Position numbers and translations under genes: made by a program. From the NCBI GenBank assembly GCA_030142905.1, contig JASJOG010000100.1:62001-126000 (forward strand): a stretch of DNA of 64,000 nt, given 5' to 3'. Below are positions 21,608-32,840 of the stretch, in pieces (position 1 is the stretch's first letter; the number at the start of each line of letters is the position of its first letter). Origin of the DNA: Heliopora coerulea. Taxonomy: Eukaryota; Cnidaria; Anthozoa; Scleralcyonacea; Helioporidae. The notes below the pieces were generated by a model. The model searched no databases. It was not told the DNA's origin and saw nothing but the letters and a program-made list of their open reading frames with translations.

Positions 21608-21983
21608 GACGATCTCTTCTCGACCATGAAACCCTACACTTATGTAAGCTACTTTTTCTAAACGCTCAAACCAACTTCTTGAGTGCCATAAAAAAGTGAA
21701 CGAACGTTGTCAGGGAGGGTCACTTGAGACTTTTTAATGTCAAATAATGATGTAATCACATAAAAATGCTAGATTGCGCCGATAATCATAAACGGCAAAG
21801 ATTAAACCATTGAGTATTAAGTAAGGGCTAATCAGTGTTCATTCGTGTAATAAAGAATTTAACATCGCAAGTGAAGCTAAACGGCCACTCGGGGCTATCA
21901 ACTAAAGGATTTAACGCTTCTGTTGGAACAATGAATTGTGGGTGTGTCATCAAATAAATATAATTAATAATGGGCTTCCCAGA

Positions 21984-22056
21984 TGCCTTTCGTGGCCAAG
22001 TGGATAAGGTTTCCTTCTGCTATGTCGAAAACTGCGGTTCGCAATCCGTCAGAAGT
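21984..22056 (+). pseudogene. tRNA-Arg pseudogene
   Basis: GCCTTTCGTGGCCAAGTGGA and TAAGG remain, but the anticodon stem and the T loop (TTCGCAATCC) are disrupted. Confidence 0.75.
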
Positions 22057-22387
22057 GTATGTATCCAAAGACGTAAACCCGCAACTTATAACGTTTTTCT
22101 GCAACCCTAAAACTAATTCAATAACATAAAAAAATTTGTTAAATAAACATTTTTAATGACTAATAACAATGTTATTAGGCGCAAACACAAGATTTCAGGG
22201 AAATAGGAACGACACCAACCAGGGGCGTAACAGATGTAGATGGAACCATTAAACATTAAATATGATAAATAACACTGAACCCACGTAGTTGTCGAACTAT
22301 CGTGTCTTAATGGAGGCCTGTTGAGGTTTCCCCTTTGTCGAGTAAAATCGTCTACTGTTACCAGAGTAAAATTAATAAAGACAAGAA

Positions 22388-22455
22388 CTGTCGTCGTAAG
22401 GGGGTCAAGGTATTAAAGGATAAAGTGTTGGCCTCCAAGGTCGAAAGCTGAAAGT
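22388..22455 (+). pseudogene. tRNA-Arg pseudogene, strongly decayed
   Basis: A faint match: GTCAAGGTATTAAAGGATAA, then GTGTTGGCCTCCAAGGTCGA. The T arm is lost. Confidence 0.5.
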
Positions 22456-22717
22456 ATAAGTAATATTTAAAACACGAGCTGGAGTGCTTTAGCGGATTTA
22501 ACTCTTCTCTAGCAAGTAGGGTCGAATACGACCCGGCATTCGTTCTTCGGGATTTTAGCCATGACAAATCAACAAATCAAGCGAAAAGGCACAATTTAAA
22601 ATTGTTGGTTATAACATTGTTAAAAGACGACCAATGCGGGACCCATCTATTGTGTTCGTGGATCGAGATTTCTTGTAGCACTCGCATAATATTTTACATA
22701 TTAAAGAGTTGTCTTCA

Positions 22718-22744
22718 CATCTGTTCGAGTCCCGTTGGAGGTAC
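22718..22744 (+). pseudogene. tRNA-Arg 3' fragment
   Basis: Only GTTCGAGTCCCGTTGGAGGT survives, about 40 nt upstream of the intact copy at 22,776. Confidence 0.75.
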
Positions 22745-22775
22745 CTAACAAATCACCACAAGCCACCAACTGTCA

Positions 22776-22847
22776 GCCTCCGTGGCCTAAAGGATAAGGC
22801 GTCGGCCTCCTAAGCCGAAGATTGCGGGTTCGAATCCCGTCGGAGGT
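22776..22847 (+). tRNA. tRNA-Arg (CCU)
   Basis: Consensus cloverleaf: GCCTCCG/CGGAGGT, loop CTCCTAA, T loop TTCGAAT. It lies about 100 nt upstream of the LINE insertion. TTTT lies about 40 nt downstream. Confidence 0.93.
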
Positions 22848-22934
22848 GTCTGCCCGTATAAGTGTACAAAGGTAGATTAGTGTTGTTTTCTTAAATGCAA
22901 CAACAAATTCTTTAAAGCCGTATACCAAAAAACA

Positions 22935-24870
22935 GTGATTCTTTTGAGACATTTTTGCTCAATGATAATAAAGGACTGCATAGAAAGACACACTAACCTA
23001 GCAATGGCATGGGTAGATTATCAAAAAGCGTACGACATGGTACCACATTCATGGATTGAGGAATGTTTGAAAATGTTTGGAATTGCCAAAAACGTAGAAC
23101 AGTTTGTATGTAATAGCATGACGAAATGGAAAACAAAATTGTTGCTTGTGGAGAGAGTGTAGGAGAAGTAAATATCAGAAGAGGTATATTTCAGGGAGAT
23201 AGTTTGTCACCGCTGTTGTTCGTGCTTTGTGTGGCACCCCTTAGCCTTATTTTAAGGAAAGTGAAGGCAGGATATGAATTCAAGGGCCGAAAGAAAAAAT
23301 CAATCATTTCTTGTATATGGATGACCTCAAATTATATGGTAAGAGCAAGGCACAGATCGACTCCCTTGTGAAGACGGTCCATCTATTCAGTAAGGATATC
23401 GGCATGGAAATTGGAATTAAGAAGTGCGGGGTATTAATTCTAACGAGGGGAAAGATTGCCGAGAATGACGGAGTGGTATTGCCGAACGGAGAAGTAATGA
23501 AAGTGATTGAACAAGAGGGGTATAAATACCTGGGTATCTTAGAGATAGATAGATTAATGGAAGTAGAAATGAGATCAAAGTTCAAAAAGGAGTATATGCG
23601 CAGGTTGAGGTTGGTCATGAAGTCGAAATTAAACAGCAGAAACAAAATGCAAGCGGTGAACACGTGGGCAGTCGCATTACTTAGGTATGGTGCAGGAATC
23701 GTTACCTGGAACGATCAAGAAATAAAGAGCTTGGATAGAAAAACGAGAAAAATATTGACCATGTACGGAGCTTTTCACCCTAAGAGTGATGTAGACAGGT
23801 TATATTTGCCAAGAAAAAAAGGTGGTAGAGGATTGATAAGCTGTGAGTCAAGTATTAGATCAGAGGAGAACGGTGTTGGATGGTACATCAAAAATGCAGT
23901 AGAACCTTTATTGGTTGAAGTAAGAGAGAGAGACGTTATCACGACTGAAGATAGTATACCAAAGCAACAGTATAAGAGGAGAGAAGTCGAAGAAAGAGAA
24001 CAAAGATGGATAGGTAAGAGAATGTATGGACAGTTCAACAGGGAGAAAAGTGAAGATATAGACAAGGAAAAGATGTGGAGGTGGCTACAAAAGAGTGATT
24101 TGAAACCGGAAACAGAAGCCCTAATATGTGCAGCTGAAGAACAGGCGATAAGAACTAACTATATCAAGTTCAAAATTGATAAATCTGTAGACTCACCGCT
24201 ATGCAGACTTTGCGGGGAAAAAGGAGAAAGTGTGGGACATCTGGTAAGCGAATGCACAAAACGTGCACAACGAGAGTAGAAAAGTCGACATGATAATGTA
24301 GCAAGAATTATACATTGGAAAATATGTGGAAAACACGATCTAGAAAGAGCGAGCAAGTGGTACGAACATGACCCCAAGGGAGTAGTAGAGTCGGAAAAAG
24401 TAAAAGTTCTTTGGGATTTTATGATCCAGTGAGATCATCAGATAGAATACCGAAAGCCAGATATAGTAGTAGTAGACAAAGCAGAAAAGAAATGTGCAAT
24501 AGTTGATGTAGCCATACCAGGAGACAACAGAATTGGTGAGAAAGAAACAGAAAAGATAGAAAAGTATCAAGCATTGAAACGAGAGATTAAGAACCTGTGG
24601 TCAATGAGAAAGGTAGAAGTAATACCAGTTGTCGTTGGAGCCTTGGGCTGTGTAAGCATAAAGTTTGAACAATGGATTGAGAGGATTGGAATAATAGTGA
24701 ACGTTGAGGTTATCCAGAAAACGACACTTCTTGGAACAGCAAGAATTTTAAGAAGAGTGCTAGAAAACTAGTTGTAACAGTGCCACCTTAGTCTACTGGT
24801 TGTAGACAGCTGGCACCGATGAATACCGGATCCACAGCAAACCGTGCGGAGAAGAAAATAATAATGATAA
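22935..24870 (+). pseudogene. R2/R4/NeSL-type LINE (RT + CCHC + restriction-like endonuclease), decayed
   Basis: A non-LTR retrotransposon, 5'-truncated within the reverse transcriptase. In order: RT finger/palm pieces (AWVDYQKAYDMVPHSW; then FQGDSLSPLLF), the catalytic YMDD motif near 23,314, an RT thumb/linker, a CCHC knuckle (CRLCGEKGESVGHLVSEC, about 24,205-24,258), and a C-terminal restriction-like endonuclease (KPDIVVVDK, then CAIVDVAIPGD) ending at 24,771. The frame is broken by shifts near 23,150 and 23,310 and by in-frame stops at 24,277-24,279 (TAG) and 24,430-24,432 (TGA), so it is dead. A short 3' region ends in AATAATAATGATAACAATA. It sits inside the tRNA-Arg array, splitting a unit between the 22,776 tRNA and the decayed copies at 25.4 and 26.1 kb. 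Elements with this endonuclease are often target-specific; which clade this belongs to is not settled here. Confidence 0.88.
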
Positions 24871-25404
24871 CAATATTTCAATAGGGAGCCCATATCAACA
24901 AAAGGTGTTTTTCAACTAGGCCCTGCAATGAATGAAGAATAACAATGGAGTCGCACACTAATGAAAGATTGACATTGCATAGCTGTCATTAATGACTTAA
25001 ACTAGTGGTGTGCCAGAGGTAGATGGAACCGTTCATAGACGTGAAATATAGGGGGGCAAAGGGGCTTCATCCCCTCGGAAATACCTTTTGGAGGGCTTAG
25101 CCCCCCTGGACGTTTACCTTAATTAATATGCGATTCACGAATGGTAGGTTACTGACGTGCTGGTTAGGATTATATAACCGTGAAAGCCTTATTATTTCTT
25201 TAAGCCAATAGTACCGATTAGGCCAGCTCCTTCAAATTAAAGAATCACCAAATTTCCCGAGAACCTCTAACAATCGTCATTCACCAATCGTGGAGTCAGG
25301 CATTTCCGCTTTCGGTTTCAGACCCCCCCTGGGAATAGAAGAACTCTACGTCTGTGGAGCCGTTAAACGTTAAATATAATAGATCACATAGATCAAAAAA
25401 GGAC
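24871..25404. other. Array spacer with an inserted repeat
   Basis: Unit sequence (AGGTAGATGGAACCGTT…, also seen near 21.46, 22.24 and 25.69 kb) is interrupted at about 25,038-25,350 by an insert with mirrored ends (CATAGACGTGAAATATAGGG and …CTACGTCTGTGG). No gene. Confidence 0.45.
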
Positions 25405-25482
25405 ATCGGTCTTCGTGGCCTAAAGGATAAAATCTCTGCTTCTTGAGCCGAAAATTGCGACCCTGGGTCCCATGGAAGGGGA
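25405..25482 (+). pseudogene. tRNA-Arg pseudogene
   Basis: TCTTCGTGGCCTAAAGGATA is well kept, but the anticodon stem and the T arm (GCGACCCTGGGTCCCAT) are mutated. Confidence 0.7.
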
Positions 25483-25984
25483 CTATCTCTGCAAGTCTAT
25501 AAGGTCAGTTATCAGATGCTTCTTAAAAGCTAAAACTAATTGTTTAATGATCTTGATATAAAATAAGAAAAGAATTGAAACACTTTGAGTCATTCATACT
25601 TAATGTCAAATTAACAACAATGTTGAGAAACACAGATGCAGGATTACAGATGATCATGAACGACTTGAACCACTGGCGTAAAAGAGGTAGATGGAGCCAG
25701 TAAATATTAAAAATATCTTGACTGTTTAAATTTTGTGTAAAATTATATTTGGCGTCAAAATTAAATTTGAATTTGAATTTATTTGAATCTAATAAGTTTC
25801 CCACAATAAAAAATAGAAACATATTAAAAGACAATGATAAAATAAAATAATGAAAATCAAAATAAAAATAACATGGCAGGGAAAAAAACAGGACTTACTT
25901 CCCACTTGACATTTTTTCCCTAGCATAAAAAGTACAATAGGATATATGAGTCTATATATAATTATAATTACATAATGGAATGGA

Positions 25985-26060
25985 ATAGAATATTAAATGT
26001 TAATTTAATGTTAAATGTTAATTTAAAATGTTAAATTAAATATATTTAATGTTTAATGGC
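25985..26060. repeat. TTAAATGT-type short tandem repeat
   Basis: Repeated variants of TTAAATGTTAATT followed by TTAAATATATTTAATG. Low complexity, no coding evidence. Confidence 0.8.
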
Positions 26061-26134
26061 TCCATCCTAAATACATTTAATGTCAACTACTGGCTCCTGA
26101 TGACATCAATCAGACAGAAAAACAATGGTCATCT

Positions 26135-26185
26135 CCCTTCAAGGCCTGACGGAAAAGGTGTCGGTCTCCTAGGGTGAAAATCTAC
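26135..26185 (+). pseudogene. tRNA-Arg pseudogene, 5' part
   Basis: CCTTCAAGGCCTGACGGAAA then GGTGTCGGTCTCCTAGG resembles the D and anticodon arms of the family. The T arm is absent and the sequence passes into the duplicated block at 26,190. Confidence 0.55.
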
Positions 26186-26189
26186 GAGA

Positions 26190-26550
26190 TCAACTTGAAC
26201 AACGACGTCCTTTAAAATTTCGGCATTTAAAGAAACCACGTCTTATTGACTGCGGTGCTTGATACTTGTGGCTTGTTTCATGACTCCTAAAACGCTCCAG
26301 TTCTCCTAAAACGACCGAAGTCTCAGGTTGAATTCAATTTTAAAAAACAGCTTTTTTCACTCCGCGAACTGACGTCAACCTAAAGACGTGAAAATGGTCT
26401 GGGTGACGTTACATGTAGAACAACGACAGTGTTGAAATTGCTTTGGAGAATAAATATTATTCATTCTCTTTGTTTTCCATGAAGAATTTCTTTTTGTTTC
26501 GAAGGACGCTTCATAGAAGTTGATGTCAGATCTTAAATTGCACGTTTGAG
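26190..26550 (+). repeat. Direct duplication shared with 15.12-15.66 kb
   Basis: Same block as at 15,120-15,665 without the TTAA MITE. Similarity is moderate with several small indels. No coding evidence; the plus-strand frames overlapping the 15-kb copy are not preserved here. Confidence 0.8.
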
Positions 26551-26829
26551 TCCCGTCTGAGCTTTCAGTTCATACAAGTTACACTTGTTTTGCTCTTATG
26601 ATACGCTCAAGCTGACTTTTTAATATTATTTAAAAAAAAGCACACAAAAATTGATCAAACGCTTTGAATTTGTGTTGCTTAACTTTTTCACTGCGGAATA
26701 ACAATGTTGTGGAACCCAAATGAAGGACTGCAGACAATCACTAACGACGTGAACCAGTAACGTTACAAGGGTATATGGAGCTCTTAAACATTTCAGATCG
26801 GTGCTGGTCTCCAGTGCAGAGTCTGTTAG

Positions 26830-26950
26830 CCCTTTAACGTCTGAAATGTTTGCCCTTGCTTTCTTTGTTCTCTATTTGTTTTCCCTTAGTTCTCTCACTG
26901 GTCCTTTTGCTCTTAGGTGTCCGATATATCGAACACTGGGCGTTAAAGGG
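26830..26950. repeat. Short inverted-end repeat (CCCTTTAACG…)
   Basis: Perfect 10-bp ends CCCTTTAACG and CGTTAAAGGG around about 100 bp that include TTTGTTCTC and GTCCGATATATCGAAC. A related copy lies inside both arms of the 2-kb inverted repeat (about 8,510-8,630 and its mirror). Probably a small MITE; target duplication not clear. Confidence 0.55.
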
Positions 26951-27051
26951 TTGGACTATATTTGAAATATCATTATGCAGGACTGAGTCAATTACAGCCG
27001 TGTTTGGAACCGAGGACTCTCAATATCCGCGAACAGCCACCTTACAACTTA

Positions 27052-27241
27052 AGGGTTGTTTACACGTGCGATTTTGTGGCTTGCGATTCACATCTTGGAG
27101 TATATGTTTAACTAACGAGATCGTCGAGGACAAACTACAGCGAATCATGAGCGGATATCGTGCTGCATAGACTGCCATGAGTTTACTTCATACACCAGGA
27201 TGACGATCACAACGTGCAAAATCGCACGTGTAAACAGCCCT
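27052..27241. mobile_element. TTA-flanked MITE (190 bp)
   Basis: TTA at 27,049-27,051 and 27,242-27,244 flanks ends AGGGTTGTTTACACGTGCGA and the complement AGGGCTGTTTACACGTGCGA. A 3-bp TTA duplication fits PIF/Harbinger-type elements. The 106-codon frame overlapping it is not a gene. Confidence 0.8.
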
Positions 27242-27244
27242 TTA

Positions 27245-30200
27245 CAGTCCTTCAGTCGATGATATAATGATGGAAGAGCTTGTTGCAGTGTGAGCAAGTT
27301 GATCAAAAACCGTTACCTCAGCTCAAAACGATAGAATGTTAAGTGGTGCAAATGTACCAGCAGTATTGATGTTAAAAATGTCGAATATCAACGGCAGGAG
27401 GCACTAAATACAAAGCCACAGCAAAACAAGTTAAATTTTGATATTAATATGATCATAACAAGACCTCAAGACTGATAAGCATAATGGACGCTGCGAAAAA
27501 TGACTGCCAATTTAATGTTCTCTGAATTATGTCCATTTAAATTACCCTTTCCCACGTCGTTCATGAGTTAAAAATCTTTTGAAATATCAACAATAGAGCG
27601 AGGCTCGAAAGCCTAATTTAAACTGGCGGCCATTTTTGCATAGGATTTAGGATCTACATAAGCAAATCTATCAAGTTAACAACAATTGCTAAGCAGCAAC
27701 CATGGCACTGATTGGCAAATGTATATGTACAGCAGTTGTAAAGCTGATAAATTCTAGTTTTGTATGTGGTTGAAAGACTCGAAATAACGCTAATACTGTG
27801 ATTTGATGTAATAAGAAAAAAAACATACTCCAAAGTGACCTTTCCTGGTAAACCGCAAGGTCAATCTCGTACCCAGGTAATTTGCGCCGGTAGAATCTAA
27901 TGTACCTACATTGAGCCGAAGTCCATGTAATTAAATCCGATCAAAAACATCGAAGTTCTGACGAAAACTATCGACAGTCATTAAAGCCATTATTGCGATC
28001 ACGTTTTTCGTCTATCTTCTTATGGAAGTCCTCAGTTCTTAACCGAACTCTACATAAACGCCATTATGCCACGGGGTTTTACAAGGCGTAAAAGACTACG
28101 GAATCAAGATGAATGCTAAAAAGACCAACGTTGCGAGAATATCCAGTTGAACTGGTCATGACCTGAGAAGATTCGCAAATCCGCTCAACCTTACTCTTAA
28201 AAAGATAGATTTATCGGGAATAGAGGAAGAAGCAGAAAAAGATGCGTCTTTCTATGTCAAACCGGGTAGATAACTAGAACTAGTACAACCCGAAAAGATG
28301 CGCAAAAGAAACAGACAGGTGGAAAAGGTAAATACTGCAAACCTCTAAAAGGCAAAACACAGGCAAAGATACGAGGCGTGTCAAAATCCTCGTACATTTC
28401 GCAAAAAATCCAGAAAAATCCCCGAAAAAATCGGAAAATCCGGCCATTCAGAGACGTCCAGAAAATCCATAAAAATCTATTTAAAAATAAAAACAATCCG
28501 AATTTGACACGTGTTGGTTGACCTGCCTTGTGCAAATTTAACAGCATAAAACTTTACCCAAAGCTTTATGAACAGTACTTTAAAATCTTCGGTCCACAAA
28601 CTCTTCCCTAATTCAGGACAAATTTAGTCGCCTTTTGGGCACTCAGGTACGGGGTGATATGAAGTAAATTATTTTCATCATCACAACCCTTAAAACAATC
28701 TTAATTACCTCTCATTGGCCCTAGTCCAACGATTATTTACGCTGGCTAGCTCTCAACGATTTTACTTATCAAGGGGAGGCAAATTTTTTCATTCATGTCT
28801 TTTGAGGCACTGTACTTAATACTTCCACTTATGCAACAGCACTGTAAAATGTCATTTGTTTAGTCTTGGGCACAGAATATTCAGTCAACAAGAAGTCCAA
28901 CTTCGAGATTTCTTTTAATCCCTGATTTTTCTTGGCCGCCACGTTACTTGCAAGCGTCTCTGCCAAACGAAATTTTGCTGCTGGAAACTTAGCCTCTCAC
29001 AAAGCTGCTTGAATCATTGTCCAAACTCCGAAGGTAACAATGTGTTACTGTTTTCCGACAAAAAGACAATACTGTTTAAACTACAAGTTGAACAAATTTT
29101 GAGGAAGCTTACTAGGAAGATGGCGGCGGGCAAAATATGAGGACACAAACCGACCGCAAGTAGCAACATTTCGAATTTTGTTGATCATGTATTTTGTAGT
29201 TCTGGATCAGTGTGGGGCAGTCGCGTAGCCAGGAATTTAAAAGGGGGGCGGGGGAGATTTTAGACCAATGTACCGACAAGATGTTGGCAAGGTACCGAAA
29301 AATATGAAGGAAAAATCAAAGTTAACTAAACCGAGGGCACGAGAAAGCAGGGTTTTCATTGATCTGAAAAGCCTTGGCTGTTCTTAAGAAAGGTGTGGTG
29401 ATTTATTTAGGGTGATTTATTTAGAGAATTCGTACCGTTATTCATTTTCCTGGGCTCACAAGGCTGTTTGCAATTGACTTAGACTGTGAATAGGGCACCA
29501 TCAGAGATATAACTAACCAGATAATCACTAAAGATTTTTACAACTTGGCGTGTGCTGACGCAGTCACATCACTTTCTTTATTGAGGGATTATTCGACAAC
29601 AAATATCTTCCTTCACATCTGTTACGTATCTTGTCCATATTATTAATTGCAACATGTATAAAACAACGACAAGTATACCTGATCCTAGCAACTGAAAAGC
29701 TGTACAAAATTGAAAGCTCTGATGAAAATGGGGGGTTGCGTTAAACCTATGGCGAATTTCGCCATTTGCAGGCCTAAACTGAAACCCCTGAGAAACTTGA
29801 AATTCGATAAAGGAATAAATTATTTCTATTTTGCTAGCTCTGGCTGGTATAATGGTATTAAATTTCGAAAATAATTCGCAAAAGTGCGCACATAGCGTGA
29901 ATTATGATATATACCAACGTATCTTTTTTTCTCGGCCATCACCGCTACCACAACCACTTTGTCCAAAGGGTTGACTGAATCTATCATTTTTGTCGGTTAA
30001 CACCCCCCCGAAAACAAAACAGAATTCCTTACAAACACTTTGTTTTGAACATCTTTCCCGTACTTAACTTCCGCCGGAGCTTATTTAACAACATTTTAAT
30101 TTGATAATTCTTGATAAAACTATGTTTCAAGATGATAAGTTGAAATTTACGTACTGTTTAACAGTTATGACATCGCACATTTGATATTTATTATTCTTAA

Positions 30201-30295
30201 TTTTATGAATAATACCATTTGAAAATTCGAAAAAGTCATAATCGAGACGTGTTCCGATACCTAGGATTATGCAGTGGTATGAAATAACAAATCTT
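27245..30295. other. No recognisable gene (3 kb)
   Basis: AT-rich DNA. The only sizeable frame (28,547-28,257 minus, 96 codons) has no recognisable domain and covers AAATCC-rich low-complexity sequence. A poly-G-rich stretch near 29,222-29,260, preceded by CGCGTAGCCAGGAATTT, resembles one end of a DNA transposon, but no partner end was found. Confidence 0.5.
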
Positions 30296-30299
30296 TTAC

Positions 30300-31600
30300 C
30301 TTGATAGTTTTTGTTAAAAATTGAAAACATAAAAAAACATAAAAGTTTTTCAGTCATTCGGATCCAAGTTGTAGCATGTTATGTCAACTTCAACAGATAG
30401 GTTGGATTGTTTTATCCATCCTTATGTACAGTAGAAATACCTCAAGGGGTATTAATAAGAGGAACTGCCTTGACTACATTTATAGTTAATAGTTCAAAAC
30501 GTGAGGTTAATAGATTAGTCTAGGATAGTGGGGAGGGGGGACACGGTGTGGTTAGAGTTAGTGAATGTGATAATTGGGCAGAAATATATGAAGGAGAGAA
30601 TATGATAGAAAAGGAAAACACTTTTTATGATGGTTGTAAAAGAGAAAATGTAAAGAATAAAAAGTAAAGAAAGAAGGAAACACAAAAAAAGAATGAATGT
30701 GTGGAACCAGAGTGCTTGGTAAACGAAGCTGGGGTGCCAACATTCGCAGATGGTAGCTTCTGACATCTTGGCCATTATTTTTGGTAAAACATTGTCGTGA
30801 GTCGCCAGGTTCCAAGCATGACAGGGAGGTATGTTTCTAAGTCGCCAGCAGGTCTTGGAATAAAGTGTCCGCGTATGAAAATTGAAGAATAGAAGGTTAT
30901 AGGAAAGGAGGAAAAATGGTAGAAATGGTAGATAGAATAAACTAAATTTTATTGAGTAAACCAAAAGGAGTAGTTCAAAATAATACTTGTGTAGCTAACC
31001 AGTACGATAGGTACTAGGTAAACTAACATGTGGGTGAAAACTTAAGAAGAAAACCACAAACGTCGAGCAACAAGGAAAAAAAACCTACAGACAATAGAGA
31101 TATTGCACTATCAAGTCTGTTACAAGTATAAAAAGTTGGAGGATTTTAGGGTTAAAAAGATATATGTATAGAACAATTATTCACCGAAATAGTTGTGAAT
31201 ATTAGTGGATATACATATATTTTTGAAATTTTTACAATTTTACGGGATGTCGGCTTGTCGCCCACTCATCATTTGTACGAAAACATTTGGGAAAACATCC
31301 TGAGAGTATTTATGGTTAAAAAATCTTAACTTATCTTATCTTTGAATGCTTAATTGTCAAATTTTGTTGCTTTTTTGGTGTTGTCTGGCACGGCCACATT
31401 GTTTATTGAAAAAACGTTCTTCTTCCGTTACGTAAACATAACTAGACGCCATCTTGATTTGCTCGGAGGTGAATAGTGCAGGATATTCCGAGATAGAGGA
31501 ACCAATCAGATTGCGCAAAAAACATTATCCACCTGCGAGGTATATGGTAAAGTAAAATATCAAACCATTCAGCAACCAATCAGGCACGCGTATAAAAAAA

Positions 31601-31643
<43 letters not shown>

Positions 31644-32840
31644 CAAAGGATTAATATCAATGTACATTACGGAGCTCTCTCCAGTCCTTGACGAGTAAAA
31701 TCGTTTGGTGTTACTTACCCAGACTAGAGAGTAAAATTAATAAGTTTCCAAGAAGCAACAGTGCCGTTAAAGGAATATATGGACTCGGAGAGTCGATGGA
31801 ATGGAGAAAATGAGAAAATCTGAAGACTAAATAAACTACAAAAAACTCAAACCTGAGGAAAGACAAAACTTTTGGGGGGACAATTTACAAGACGAGTCAT
31901 GCGAATTTTTTTTAGTAAAGATTAAAATATCAGTAATACGTTCAAAAAATATGTAAAATTTTAGACGTTATGAATTAAAAACCTTTTTGAAGTATAAAAG
32001 ACAAAATATATAAAAAAAGTAGTGTTTAAATGAGGTATTTACGAGAGGATTCCTTTAGAACTTCCTGCCATAAACAAAATATTTTGTTTGATGGCGTTGC
32101 CGTCGTGGTAACAGGGTTGAAGCGGGCATAAACAAAAACCTGGGAACAATAAAGTTCCGAACTTTTAACGGTAGAACAACATGTATAGCATGTGCTTTCT
32201 TTAATCTGCAAATTACATCGAAAAGAATAAAAAAGATTATTTTTGAGAGGCAGTTCACAGGAACTGAAAATCTGGAGAATGTAATGCACTCGAAGAAAGA
32301 GACCGAAGAAATTTTAAGGTAAGAGAAACAAATGCTAATGTTTAGAAACGTCGATCAGGGAAAAAAGAAGTCGAAACCACAACGGTTACTAGTGAATATT
32401 GATTAACGTTCAATAAAACGAAATAGTTTCTCGTAATAATTAGGGCTAAATCAAAAAAAAGGGATAAAGAATTACAGGTCGAAATATGGAGATAACCTTG
32501 CAAGTAAGAGATCCCGGAAGAACAGGGTACAATGTCATATTTCAAACTTAGCATTGTTAGCGAGACAAAATCACTTAGGACTGTTTGTGAAGTTCGATGT
32601 TTAAATCAGAAATTCAGGTTATCTTAAAATATGACTTCTTATCGAATAACATACCAGATAAATACGTGAAAATCCATTCTGATATATATGCGAAGAAACA
32701 ATTGCGATGTATTTTTGGGGTGTATCTTCAGAGGACTGCCGTATTTATTACGATCGATACCACGGTAACTAAACCAAATCAGATCAAAAAAAGCAGGAAC
32801 TTGGAAGGAATAACTGTATGTGCCAGAGTGACACTCAGTC
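30300..32840 (+). repeat. Left arm of a diverged long inverted repeat
   Basis: Matches 37,390-39,795 in reverse complement along its length in the same mirrored order: GGATCCAAGTTG, TATTAATAAGAGGA, GCCAACATTCGCAGA, TCAGAAATTCAGGTTATC and AATCAGATCAAA-type anchors all recur inverted. Divergence and indels are substantial. Frames inside (30,515-30,964, 32,026-32,289, 32,597-32,866) show no recognisable domain and are not open in the other arm. Confidence 0.75.
31601..31641. repeat. (AT)n microsatellite
   Basis: About 20 AT units inside the left arm of the long inverted repeat; the right arm lacks it. Confidence 0.95.
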
